Part shown: positions 30,216 to 37,413 of the stretch, in pieces | Layout of the letters: each line of letters opens with the position of its first letter | Position numbering within the stretch: the first letter of the stretch is position 1 | DNA from: [Mycobacterium] nativiensis | GTDB lineage: Bacteria > Actinomycetota > Actinomycetes > Mycobacteriales > Mycobacteriaceae | Reading direction: 5' to 3' | Length of the DNA stretch: 41,054 nt | Assembly: GCF_020172685.1 (NCBI RefSeq) | Contig: NZ_CP083986.1 | Location: forward strand, 4,808,149 to 4,849,202 | Translations under genes and position numbers: made by a program | Notes under the pieces: generated by a model | Seen by the model: only the letters and a program-made list of their open reading frames with translations | The model's database searches: none | Told to the model about the DNA's origin: nothing

Positions 30216-30388
30216 TGGCGAGCTACGGCTGCCCCGGCTGCGGGTACGTCTACGACGAGGCCACCGGTGCGCCCCGGGAGGGTTACCCGGCCGGCACACC
30301 CTGGCAGCAGATCCCCGACGACTGGTGCTGCCCGGACTGTGCGGTACGCGAAAAGGTGGATTTCGAAGTGATGGGAGTGAACTCATGA
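30215..30388 (+). CDS. rubA1: Rubredoxin, AlkG1-type
   Basis: 57 residues; a real gene below usual ORF cut-offs. Two iron-binding pairs, [11 protein letters not shown] and [16 protein letters not shown]. An Arg follows the second CxxC pair (CAVREKVDF), the feature of AlkG1-type rubredoxins, which in published complementation work do not support alkane hydroxylase. The start overlaps alkB by 1 nt (TGATG) and the stop overlaps rubA2 as ATGA. It may serve another electron-transfer step or regulation. Confidence 0.93.
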   Translation: MASYGCPGCGYVYDEATGAPREGYPAGTPWQQIPDDWCCPDCAVREKVDFEVMGVNS

Positions 30389-30567
30389 CCGACTACAAAC
30401 TGTTCCGCTGCCTGCAGTGCGGCTTCGAATACGACGAGGCCTTGGGCTGGCCGGAGGACGGCATCGACCCCGGCACCCGCTGGGCCGATATCCCCGAGGA
30501 CTGGAGCTGCCCGGACTGCGGTGCGGCCAAGGCCGACTTCGAGATGGTGGAAGTGGTCCGGCCGTGA
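30385..30567 (+). CDS. rubA2: Rubredoxin, AlkG2-type
   Basis: 60 residues starting [19 protein letters not shown]. The two CxxC pairs are CLQCG and [16 protein letters not shown], without the Arg insertion, so it is the AlkG2 type expected to carry electrons to AlkB. It overlaps rubA1 (ATGA) and rubB (GTGA) by 4 nt each. Confidence 0.94.
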   Translation: MTDYKLFRCLQCGFEYDEALGWPEDGIDPGTRWADIPEDWSCPDCGAAKADFEMVEVVRP

Positions 30568-31721
30568 CTGGGACGCTGATCGTCGGTGGCGGACTGGCCG
30601 CAGTCCGCACCGCCGAGCAACTGCGCCGCAACGGCTACGCCGATCCGATCACCATCGTCGGCGCCGAAGACCGTCCGCCGTATGACCGGCCGCCGCTGTC
30701 CAAGCAGATGCTGCGCGGCGAGGTGGATGATGTGGCGCTCAAGCCGGCCGCGTTCTACGCCGACAACGGGATTACGTTGCGGCTCGGCGTTGCCGCCCGC
30801 ACCATCGACGCAGCGGCCCACACCGTGACGCTGGCCGACGACAAGGTGCTCGGCTACCACCAGCTGGTGATCGCCACCGGCCTGGTGCCCAACCGCATTC
30901 CAACGTTCCCCGACCTGGACGACATCTGTGTACTGCGGTCGCTGGATGACTGTGTGGCACTTCGGGATCGGGCTGCGACTGCGCGTCAGGTTGTCGTCGT
31001 CGGCGCCGGTTTCATCGGCTGCGAGGTCTCGGCCAGCCTGCGCAGTGCGGGCGCGGCGGTGGTTCTGGTGGAGCCGCAGGCCACGCCGCTGGCCTCGGTG
31101 CTCGGCGAGCAGGTCGGGACGTTGATCACCCGGCTGCATGCGGCCGAGGGCGTCGACGTGCGCACGGGCGTGGGGGTCGTCGAGGTCTCTGGGACCCAGC
31201 GAGTCGAGTCGGTGACACTGTCCGACGGTTCGGTGATCCCGGCCGATCTGGTGGTGGTCGGGATCGGGTCGCGCCCGGCCTCGGACTGGCTGGCCGACAG
31301 CGATATCACGGTGGCCGACGGCATCGTCTGCGATGCGGTCGGGCGCACCAGCGCCGTTGATGTCTGGGCGCTCGGCGACGTGGCGTCGTGGGACGGTGTG
31401 CGCGTAGAGCATTGGAGCAATGTCGCCGAACAGGCCAGAACCCTGGTGTCGGCGATGCTAGGCCTGGATGCGATGGCCCCGGCGGGCGTGGCGTACTTCT
31501 GGAGCGACCAGTACGACGTCAAGATCCAGTGCCTGGGCCACCCGCGGGTTGGCGACACCGTGCACCTGGCAATGGATGACGGACGCCGGTTCCTGGCGTA
31601 CTACGAGCGCGACGGGGCACTGGCCGCCGTGGTGGGCGCCGGCATCCCCGAGCAGATCCGCACGGCGCGTAGCAAGATCGCCGCGGGGGCGCCGATCACC
31701 GAGGTGCTGCAGCCGGTTTAG
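30564..31721 (+). CDS. rubB: Rubredoxin reductase
   Basis: 385 residues, FAD/NAD(P)H-dependent reductase that passes electrons to rubredoxin and so to AlkB. Motifs: FAD loop [16 protein letters not shown] at the N-terminus, [13 protein letters not shown], the central NAD loop [19 protein letters not shown], and the second FAD motif [10 protein letters not shown]. The GTG start overlaps rubA2 by GTGA. The C-terminal domain (about 315-385) is the reductase-type domain with [15 protein letters not shown]. The 3' end overlaps the convergent DUF559 gene by 26 bp. Confidence 0.94.
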   Translation: MTGTLIVGGGLAAVRTAEQLRRNGYADPITIVGAEDRPPYDRPPLSKQMLRGEVDDVALKPAAFYADNGITLRLGVAARTIDAAAHTVTLADDKVLGYHQLVIATGLVPNRIPTFPDLDDICVLRSLDDCVALRDRAATARQVVVVGAGFIGCEVSASLRSAGAAVVLVEPQATPLASVLGEQVGTLITRLHAAEGVDVRTGVGVVEVSGTQRVESVTLSDGSVIPADLVVVGIGSRPASDWLADSDITVADGIVCDAVGRTSAVDVWALGDVASWDGVRVEHWSNVAEQARTLVSAMLGLDAMAPAGVAYFWSDQYDVKIQCLGHPRVGDTVHLAMDDGRRFLAYYERDGALAAVVGAGIPEQIRTARSKIAAGAPITEVLQPV

Positions 31722-32574
31722 GGGCTTGGGGGCGCCAGCCGCGCGACCTCAGGGCGGCGGTGACGCGCTGGACGACGTCGTGCGGGCGGTCCTCGTTGAT
31801 CACCCTGATGTTGATCCAGCCGAGGTTTTCCACCTTGCGCTGGCGCCGGTGGTCCCGGACGTATTGCGGACGGCTCGTGCGGTGTTGATCCCCGTCGTAC
31901 TCGGCGGAGACTCGATATTTCTCCCACCCCAGATCGAGCCAGGCGAACGGTTGATAGCCCCGCTCGATCACCGGAATCTGCGTCGTCGGGATCGGCAGGC
32001 CGGCATCGATCAGCAGCAGTCGCAGCGAGCTCTCCTTGGGTGAGGCCGCACCGAAATCGACGAGCGGAAGAGCCACGCGCAGCCGTCGTAAACCCCGCGC
32101 ACCGCGATGGCGCTTGATCAGCAGCAGCACGTCCTCGGTGCTGAACGGAGTGGCGCGGCCCAGGGCGTCCATCCGGGCCACCGCCTTGCCGCGGGGCAGG
32201 TGGCGGGCCAGGTCGTAGGCGGTGCGGGCGGGCGTGGTGACCCGGATGCCGGCGACTTTGGTGACCTCGTCTGCGGCCAGGGTTTCGTTGCGGGCGATCA
32301 GGCCTGATTGCGATCGGGTATTGGGCGCTACGAGCTCGATGTCCACGTCGGCATCGACCCACTGAGCCCCGTGTAAGGCGGATGCGGCCACCCCGGCGAT
32401 CACCCCGGTGCGTCCGGAGGCGAGCCAGGCCGCGACAGTCCGATCACGCACGGTGGGCGTCACGTCTTTGCGCAGGTAGATACCGCGGTAGATGGGGCGA
32501 TACCAGCGCCGGAGCTCGTGCCGGGTCAGGTGGCCGGCGGCGATCGCCTCGCTGCCGACGAAGACCCTGTCCAT
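31696..32574 (-). CDS. DUF559/AbiEi-like protein with Vsr-type nuclease fold
   Basis: 292 residues from MDRVFVGSEAIAAGHLTRHE. The N-terminal part (about 1-60) resembles an AbiEi-type winged helix (LTRHELRRWYRPIYRGIYLR). The C-terminal part (about 200-275) is a DUF559/Vsr-like endonuclease domain: AWLDLGWEKYRVSAEYDGDQHR with the acidic DLG and EYDGDQH residues, then INIRVINEDRPHDVV. Such genes are numerous in mycobacteria, function unproven. From memory it may correspond to Rv3714c, next to recR. Its promoter region carries a perfect 20-bp inverted repeat. The start at 32574 removes a non-conserved basic extension that reads through the repeat. Confidence 0.8.
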   Translation of the reverse strand: MDRVFVGSEAIAAGHLTRHELRRWYRPIYRGIYLRKDVTPTVRDRTVAAWLASGRTGVIAGVAASALHGAQWVDADVDIELVAPNTRSQSGLIARNETLAADEVTKVAGIRVTTPARTAYDLARHLPRGKAVARMDALGRATPFSTEDVLLLIKRHRGARGLRRLRVALPLVDFGAASPKESSLRLLLIDAGLPIPTTQIPVIERGYQPFAWLDLGWEKYRVSAEYDGDQHRTSRPQYVRDHRRQRKVENLGWINIRVINEDRPHDVVQRVTAALRSRGWRPQAPKPAAAPR

Positions 32575-32608
32575 GGCGGGATGGTGCCAGCGGGTACCGA
32601 CACGTCCC

Positions 32609-32665
32609 CGAGACCGACGTTTTGCAGGAAAAGTGCGAGAAGAGACCTGCAAAACGTCGGTCTCG
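32609..32665. repeat. Perfect 20-bp inverted repeat upstream of the DUF559 gene
   Basis: CGAGACCGACGTTTTGCAGG at 32609-32628 pairs exactly with 32646-32665 around a 17-nt purine-rich loop. CCCC and GGGG flank the arms (one extra C on the right), extending the fold. It starts 34 bp before the DUF559 ATG and sits between that gene and recR. It is too long for a simple operator and has no terminator tail, so a mobile or nuclease-associated palindrome is likely. Confidence 0.9.
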
Positions 32666-32704
32666 CGGGGAAAGGGGTGAGGCGGGCGCGGCGGGTGGAG
32701 GGAA

Positions 32705-33316
32705 TCAGGCCATGGCGCGGCGGCCGGTGAAGGCCCGACCCAGCGTCAGCTCGTCGGCGAACTCCAGGTCACCGCCCATCGGCAGCCCGGACGCCAGGCG
32801 CGTCACGCTCAACCCCGGGATGTCGCGCAGCATCCGCACCAGGTAGGTGGCGGTGGCCTCGCCCTCGGTGTTGGGGTCGGTGGCGATGATGACCTCGTTG
32901 ACGTCGACGCCGTCGATGCGCTCCCCGACCCGGTTCAGCAGCTCACGCACCCGCAACTGCTCGGGGCCGATCCCCGACAGCGGATCCAACGCGCCGCCGA
33001 GCACGTGGTAGCGGCCGCGGAACTCCCGGGTGCGCTCGATGGCGGCGACGTCCTTGGGTTCCTCGACGACACAGATCTGGGCCAGGTCCCGGCGCGAGTC
33101 CGCGCAGATCCGGCAGCGCTCGGCGTCGGAGACGTTGCCGCACACCTCGCAGAACCGCACCCCGTCGCGGACCTTCGCCAGCACCGCGGTGAGCCGGTCG
33201 ATGTCCGACGGCTCCACCGACAGCAGGTGAAACGCGATCCGCTGGGCGCTCTTGGGACCGATTCCCGGCAGCTTGCCCAGCTCGTCGATCAGGTCCTGGA
33301 CCGGACCCTCGAACAC
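32705..33316 (-). CDS. recR: Recombination protein RecR
   Basis: 203 residues, the standard length. RecR works with RecO/RecF to load RecA at gaps. The helix-hairpin-helix [20 protein letters not shown], the C4 zinc finger [20 protein letters not shown], and the Toprim domain ([16 protein letters not shown] through [19 protein letters not shown]) are all intact. The GTG start lies directly next to the ybaB stop, so both are one operon, as in most bacteria. Confidence 0.97.
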   Translation of the reverse strand: MFEGPVQDLIDELGKLPGIGPKSAQRIAFHLLSVEPSDIDRLTAVLAKVRDGVRFCEVCGNVSDAERCRICADSRRDLAQICVVEEPKDVAAIERTREFRGRYHVLGGALDPLSGIGPEQLRVRELLNRVGERIDGVDVNEVIIATDPNTEGEATATYLVRMLRDIPGLSVTRLASGLPMGGDLEFADELTLGRAFTGRRAMA

Positions 33317-33652
33317 CTAGGCCCCCGGCATGCCGAGCGCGTTGCCCATCCCGCCCGCCAGCGGGGAGAGCCGCTGCTGAGCCAGCGTCTGCGCCTTCTT
33401 GGACGCGTCGGCGAGCGCGCCGACGATCAGGTCCTGCAACGTGTCGATGTCCTCGGGGTCGACGACCTTCGGGTCGATCTGCACCGCGAGCACCTCGCCG
33501 CTGCCGTTGGAGGTGACCTTGACCAGGCCGTTTCCGGCTTCCCCGTGCACCTCGGTGACGGCCAGCTCCTGCTGCGCGGCCAGCAGTCGCTGCTGCATCT
33601 GCTGAGCCTGGGCCAGCAGCGCCGACATGTCGGGCGGGCCTCCTGGTTGCAT
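33317..33652 (-). CDS. YbaB/EbfC-family nucleoid-associated protein
   Basis: 111 residues. A short Pro/Gly N-terminus is followed by [22 protein letters not shown] (coiled coil), then [26 protein letters not shown] and a C-terminal helix [17 protein letters not shown]. The family binds DNA non-specifically and is nearly always upstream of recR. GGGGAG lies about 5 nt before the ATG. Corresponds to the Rv3716c position. Confidence 0.94.
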   Translation of the reverse strand: MQPGGPPDMSALLAQAQQMQQRLLAAQQELAVTEVHGEAGNGLVKVTSNGSGEVLAVQIDPKVVDPEDIDTLQDLIVGALADASKKAQTLAQQRLSPLAGGMGNALGMPGA

Positions 33653-33749
33653 GACACTCCCCTTGCTTCGGTGGTCTCGACTTGGTTGCGGCTTGGTTCC
33701 AGCTGGAGACCCGGTGCGTGTGAGATTCCCAGCGTAGTCGGCGTGAGCC

Positions 33750-33755
33750 TACGTT
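33750..33755 (+). promoter_or_regulatory. Candidate -10 box (TACGTT) for leaderless ami1
   Basis: TACGTT ends 6 nt before the GTG at 33762, with no Shine-Dalgarno. Confidence 0.45.
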
Positions 33756-33761
33756 GGCGGC

Positions 33762-34526
33762 GTGCGTGTACCTGTTACCTCGCGTGTCGGCATCGCGATC
33801 ACCACCGGACTGCTGGTGGCCGCCGCGGTGCCCGGCGCCCCATTGTCGTCGGCCGCTCCCAGCAGCATCGCCGGCATGATCGTGTTCCTCGACCCCGGGC
33901 ACAGCGGCGTCAGTGACCCCGCGACCATCGGGCGCCAGGTGACCAACGGCCGGGGCGGCACGAAGAACTGCCAGACCAGCGGCACCACCACCAACAGCGG
34001 CTATCCCGAGCACAGCTTCGCCTGGGACACCACCCTGCGAATCCGCCAGGCCCTCAACTCCGCCGGCGTGCGCACCGCGATGTCCCGCGGCGACGACAAC
34101 GGGCCGGGTCCGTGCGTCGACGCGCGCGCCGCGATGGCCAACTCCCTGCACCCCAACGCCATCGTGTCCATCCACGCCGACGGCGGGCAGGCCGGCGGCC
34201 GCGGATTCCACGTCAACTACTCGGCGCCCGCGCTCAACCCGGCCCAAGAGGGCCCGGCGGTGCGGTTCGCCCAGACGATGCGCAGCCAACTGCAGGCCGC
34301 CGGGATTCCGCCGGCCAACTACATCGGCAGCGACGGCCTGAAGGGGCGCGCGGATCTGGCCGGGCTGAACCTGGCCGAGTACCCGTCGATCCTGGTGGAG
34401 CTGGGCAACATGAAGAATCCGGCCGACGCGGCCCTGATGGAGAGCCCGGCTGGCCGGCAGCGCTACGCCGACGCCGTCGTCCGCGGTATCGCCGCGTACC
34501 TGAGCACCCAGGCGGCGACTCCGTAG
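33762..34526 (+). CDS. ami1: N-acetylmuramoyl-L-alanine amidase (Ami1/Rv3717-like)
   Basis: 254 residues. N-terminal signal peptide (VGIAITTGLLVAAAVPGAPLSSAA), then an Amidase_3 zinc domain. Zinc ligands are visible in FLDPGHSG (His), YPEHSFAWD (Glu) and SIHADGG (His); the catalytic Glu is in LVELGNMKN. Two Cys (KNCQTSG and GPCVDAR) match the disulfide of the mycobacterial enzyme, and no cell-wall-binding domain is present, also as in Rv3717. It cleaves the bond between muramic acid and L-Ala in the periplasm during cell separation. The GTG start is probably leaderless. It is divergent from ybaB-recR. Confidence 0.94.
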   Translation: MRVPVTSRVGIAITTGLLVAAAVPGAPLSSAAPSSIAGMIVFLDPGHSGVSDPATIGRQVTNGRGGTKNCQTSGTTTNSGYPEHSFAWDTTLRIRQALNSAGVRTAMSRGDDNGPGPCVDARAAMANSLHPNAIVSIHADGGQAGGRGFHVNYSAPALNPAQEGPAVRFAQTMRSQLQAAGIPPANYIGSDGLKGRADLAGLNLAEYPSILVELGNMKNPADAALMESPAGRQRYADAVVRGIAAYLSTQAATP

Positions 34527-34552
34527 GGGGTGCACGGCCACCGATCCGCCGC

Positions 34553-34558
34553 TAGCTT
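34553..34558 (+). promoter_or_regulatory. Candidate -10 box (TAGCTT) for the 10-methyl fatty acid operon
   Basis: TAGCTT lies 8 nt before the ATG at 34567 and 2 nt before the ATG at 34561. The spacing supports 34564 (GTG) or 34567 as the translated start and a leaderless message. Confidence 0.35.
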
Positions 34559-34566
34559 GGATGGTG

Positions 34567-35958
34567 ATGTCTGTTCGGCCGGCCGAAACTCCGACATCCC
34601 ACTCGCAGGGGGTGCGGCGGCTGCTGGACAGCTACCGGGCGATCCCGGACACCGCACCGGTCCGGCTGGCCAAGTCCACCTCCAACCTGTTCCGGGCGCG
34701 CGCCCAGGGCCCCGCAGCCGGCCTGGACGCCTCGGGGCTGACCGATGTGCTGGGCGTCGACCCGGAGGACCGCACCGCCGAAGTGGCCGGCATGTGCACC
34801 TACGAGGATCTGGTCGCCGCCACCCTGCCGTTCGGCCTGGCGCCGCTGGTGGTTCCGCAGTTGAAAACAATCACGATGGGCGGTGCGGTCAGCGGGCTGG
34901 GGATCGAGTCGACGTCGTTCCGCAACGGCCTGCCCCATGAGTCCGTGCTGGAGATGGATGTGCTCACCGGCGCCGGCGAACTGCTGACGGTATCGCGCGA
35001 CCAGCATGAGGACCTGTTCCGGGCTTTCCCGAACTCCTATGGCACGCTGGGATATTCGACCCGGCTGCGGATCGAGCTGGAACCGGTCAAACCGTTCGTC
35101 GCATTGCGGCACATCAGGTTCGACGACCTCGATGACCTGGTGGCGACCATGGATCGGATCATCGACACCGGTGGCCTCGACGGGGATCCGGTGGACTACC
35201 TCGACGGCGTGGTGTTCAGTCCGCGAGAAAGCTATCTGTGTGCGGGATTCCAGACCGAAACCCCTGGTGCCGTCAGCGACTACACCGGCCGCGACATCTA
35301 CTATCGCTCGATCCAGCACGCGCAGGGGATCAAGGATGACCGGCTGACCATCAGCGACTATCTGTGGCGCTGGGACACCGACTGGTTCTGGTGCTCGCGG
35401 GCGTTCGGGGCGCAGCGCCCGCTGGTGCGGCGCATCTGGCCTCGCCGCTACCGGCGCAGCAGCGTCTACTGGAAGCTGATCGGCTACGACCAGCGCTTCT
35501 CCATCGCCGACCGCATCGAGAAGCGCAGTGTGCGCCGGCCGGCCGCTGCTCTACGGGAACGGGTGGTGCAGGACATCGAGATTCCGCTGGGGCGTTGCCG
35601 GGAGTTCCTGGACTGGTTCTTCGCCCACGTGCCGATCGAGCCGGTGTGGCTGTGCCCGTTGCGACTGCGCAACGAGGAGGACTGGCCGCTGTACCCGATC
35701 CGGCCCAGCGGCACCTACGTCAACGTCGGGTTCTGGTCGTCGGTGCCGGCCGGCGCCACCGAGGGAATCACCAACCGCCTGATCGAGGCGAAGGTCAGCG
35801 AACTCGACGGACACAAGTCATTGTATTCCGACTCCTATTACACCAGAACGGAATTCGACGCGCTCTACGGCGGCGAGGCCTATCGGAAGGTCAAGCAGGC
35901 CTACGACCCCGACGCACGACTGCTGGACCTCTACGCCAAGGCGGTGCAACGACGATGA
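34567..35958 (+). CDS. FAD-dependent reductase of 10-methyl fatty acid synthesis (BfaB/TmsA type, Rv3719-like)
   Basis: 463 residues, FAD-linked oxidase (PCMH) protein of the DWARF1/DHCR24 type. The FAD-binding half (about 40-185) has VAGMCTYEDLVAATLPFGLAPLVVP and TITMGGAVSGLGIESTSFRNGL. The C-terminal half contains WRWDTDWFWCSRAFGAQRP. In related mycobacteria this protein (bfaB/tmsA) reduces the 10-methylene intermediate to the 10-methyl group of tuberculostearic acid, in partnership with the methyltransferase encoded next. The stop and the next ATG overlap as ATGA. In M. tuberculosis Rv3718c would lie between ami1 and this gene; it is absent here. Confidence 0.87.
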   Translation: MSVRPAETPTSHSQGVRRLLDSYRAIPDTAPVRLAKSTSNLFRARAQGPAAGLDASGLTDVLGVDPEDRTAEVAGMCTYEDLVAATLPFGLAPLVVPQLKTITMGGAVSGLGIESTSFRNGLPHESVLEMDVLTGAGELLTVSRDQHEDLFRAFPNSYGTLGYSTRLRIELEPVKPFVALRHIRFDDLDDLVATMDRIIDTGGLDGDPVDYLDGVVFSPRESYLCAGFQTETPGAVSDYTGRDIYYRSIQHAQGIKDDRLTISDYLWRWDTDWFWCSRAFGAQRPLVRRIWPRRYRRSSVYWKLIGYDQRFSIADRIEKRSVRRPAAALRERVVQDIEIPLGRCREFLDWFFAHVPIEPVWLCPLRLRNEEDWPLYPIRPSGTYVNVGFWSSVPAGATEGITNRLIEAKVSELDGHKSLYSDSYYTRTEFDALYGGEAYRKVKQAYDPDARLLDLYAKAVQRR

Positions 35959-37262
35959 CCATCCACAGCGAGAAGACGCAAACCCTGACCGGCAGGTTGA
36001 GCCTGGCCCGGGTACTGGAGATCCTGGCCACCGACGGCCACCTGCCGCTGCGGTTCACCGCCTACGACGGCAGCATCGCCGGGCCGAAAGACGCGCCGCT
36101 GGGCCTGGATCTGCTGACACCGCGCGGCACCACCTATCTGGCCACCGCGCCGGGCGATCTGGGCATGGCCCGCGCCTACATCGCCGGAGATCTGGGTCTG
36201 CACGGCGTCCATCCCGGCGACCCGTATCGGCTGCTCAAGGCACTCGCCGAGGAACTGCATTTCCGCCGGCCCCCGCCGCGTGTGCTGGCCAACATCGTCC
36301 GTTCGATCGGCTTCGAGCACCTGGTGCCGATCCCGCCGCCGCCCCAGGAGGCCCGCCCACGGTGGCGGCGTGTCGCGGAAGGATTGCGGCACAGCAGAAC
36401 CCGGGACGCCGATGCCATCGGGCACCACTACGACGTGTCCAACGACTTCTACGAATGGGTGCTGGGTCCGTCGATGACCTACACCTGCGCGGTCTACCCG
36501 CATCCGGAGGCGACGCTGGAGCAGGCTCAGGAGAACAAGTATCGGCTGATCTTCGACAAGCTGCGGCTGCGCCCCGGTGACCTGTTGCTGGACGTCGGCT
36601 GCGGCTGGGGCGGCATGGTGCGCTACGCCGCGCGACACGGGGTGCACGCTATCGGCGCGACCCTGTCGGCCGAGCAGGCCCGGTGGGCGCAGCGCGCGAT
36701 CGCCGACGACGGCGTGGCCGACCTGGCCGAGGTACGCCACTGCGACTACCGCGACGTGCGGGAGACCGAGTTCGACGCCGTCTCCTCGATCGGGATGACC
36801 GAGCACATCGGCGTCGCCAATTACCCCGAATACTTCGGCTTCCTCAAGTCCCGGCTGCGCCCCGGCGGATTGTTGCTCAACCACTGCATCACCCGGGCGG
36901 ACAACAAGTCTCACGCGACGGCGGGTGAGTTCATCGACCGCTATGTGTTCCCGGACGGCGAGTTGGCGGGTTCGGGCCGCGTCATCAGCGAGATCCAGGA
37001 TGCCGGCCTGGAGGTACTGCACTCCGAGAATCTCCGCAACCATTACGAGCTGACCCTGCGCGACTGGTGCGCCAACCTGGTGGCGCACTGGGACTCCGCC
37101 GTCGCCGAGGTCGGCCTGGCCACCGCCAAGGTGTGGGGCCTGTACATGGCCGGGTCACGACTGGGGTTCGAGCACAACGTGATTCAGCTGCATCATGTGC
37201 TGGCGCGCAGCGGCGGCGGGGACGTCGCAGGCCTGCCGCTGCGGCCGTGGTGGCGCCCCTGA
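35955..37262 (+). CDS. Fatty acid C10 methyltransferase (CFA-synthase fold, BfaA/TmsB type, Rv3720-like)
   Basis: 435 residues. An N-terminal lipid-binding-like domain (about 1-130) precedes a class I methyltransferase of the cyclopropane synthase family: IGHHYDVSNDFYEWVLGPSMTYTCAVY, SAM loop LLDVGCGWGGMVRYAARHG, FDAVSSIGMTEHIG and NHCITRADN. It transfers a methyl from SAM to the double bond of a phospholipid-bound oleoyl chain, giving the 10-methylene intermediate. The 4-nt overlap with the reductase gene supports a two-enzyme pathway to tuberculostearic acid. Pathway assignment follows published bfaAB/tmsAB work; specificity here is inferred. Confidence 0.88.
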   Translation: MTIHSEKTQTLTGRLSLARVLEILATDGHLPLRFTAYDGSIAGPKDAPLGLDLLTPRGTTYLATAPGDLGMARAYIAGDLGLHGVHPGDPYRLLKALAEELHFRRPPPRVLANIVRSIGFEHLVPIPPPPQEARPRWRRVAEGLRHSRTRDADAIGHHYDVSNDFYEWVLGPSMTYTCAVYPHPEATLEQAQENKYRLIFDKLRLRPGDLLLDVGCGWGGMVRYAARHGVHAIGATLSAEQARWAQRAIADDGVADLAEVRHCDYRDVRETEFDAVSSIGMTEHIGVANYPEYFGFLKSRLRPGGLLLNHCITRADNKSHATAGEFIDRYVFPDGELAGSGRVISEIQDAGLEVLHSENLRNHYELTLRDWCANLVAHWDSAVAEVGLATAKVWGLYMAGSRLGFEHNVIQLHHVLARSGGGDVAGLPLRPWWRP

Positions 37263-37300
37263 CCGGCGTCTGACGGCCGGGTGAATTCCGCGTGTGCGGG

Positions 37301-37341
37301 TTGACACAGCCACCCGAGATACTTAGGTTAGGCTCTGTTTT
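37301..37341 (+). promoter_or_regulatory. SigA-type promoter with IdeR-box-like half site before the PGRS gene
   Basis: TTGACA (37301-37306), a 17-bp spacer and TAGGTT (37324-37329) make the clearest promoter of the window. The -10 lies within TTAGGTTAGGCT (37323-37334), which equals the first 12 bases of the IdeR iron-box consensus; the right half is not conserved. The 5' UTR then has a TTTGCTC/GAGCAAA hairpin and a GGGGGGA ribosome-binding site. Confidence 0.6.
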
Positions 37342-37413
37342 GCTCAGGGGGAGCAAAGCGCCGCATCAGTGCAATTCGCACATCGGTGCTAACGGGGACG
37401 GGGGGACTTTGTC

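Noticed and set aside
35364..37262. A 632-residue fusion reading through into the CFA-type methyltransferase
   Set aside because: The N-terminal 197 residues are an out-of-frame reading of the FAD reductase gene; the methyltransferase starts at the ATG at 35955 overlapping the reductase stop.
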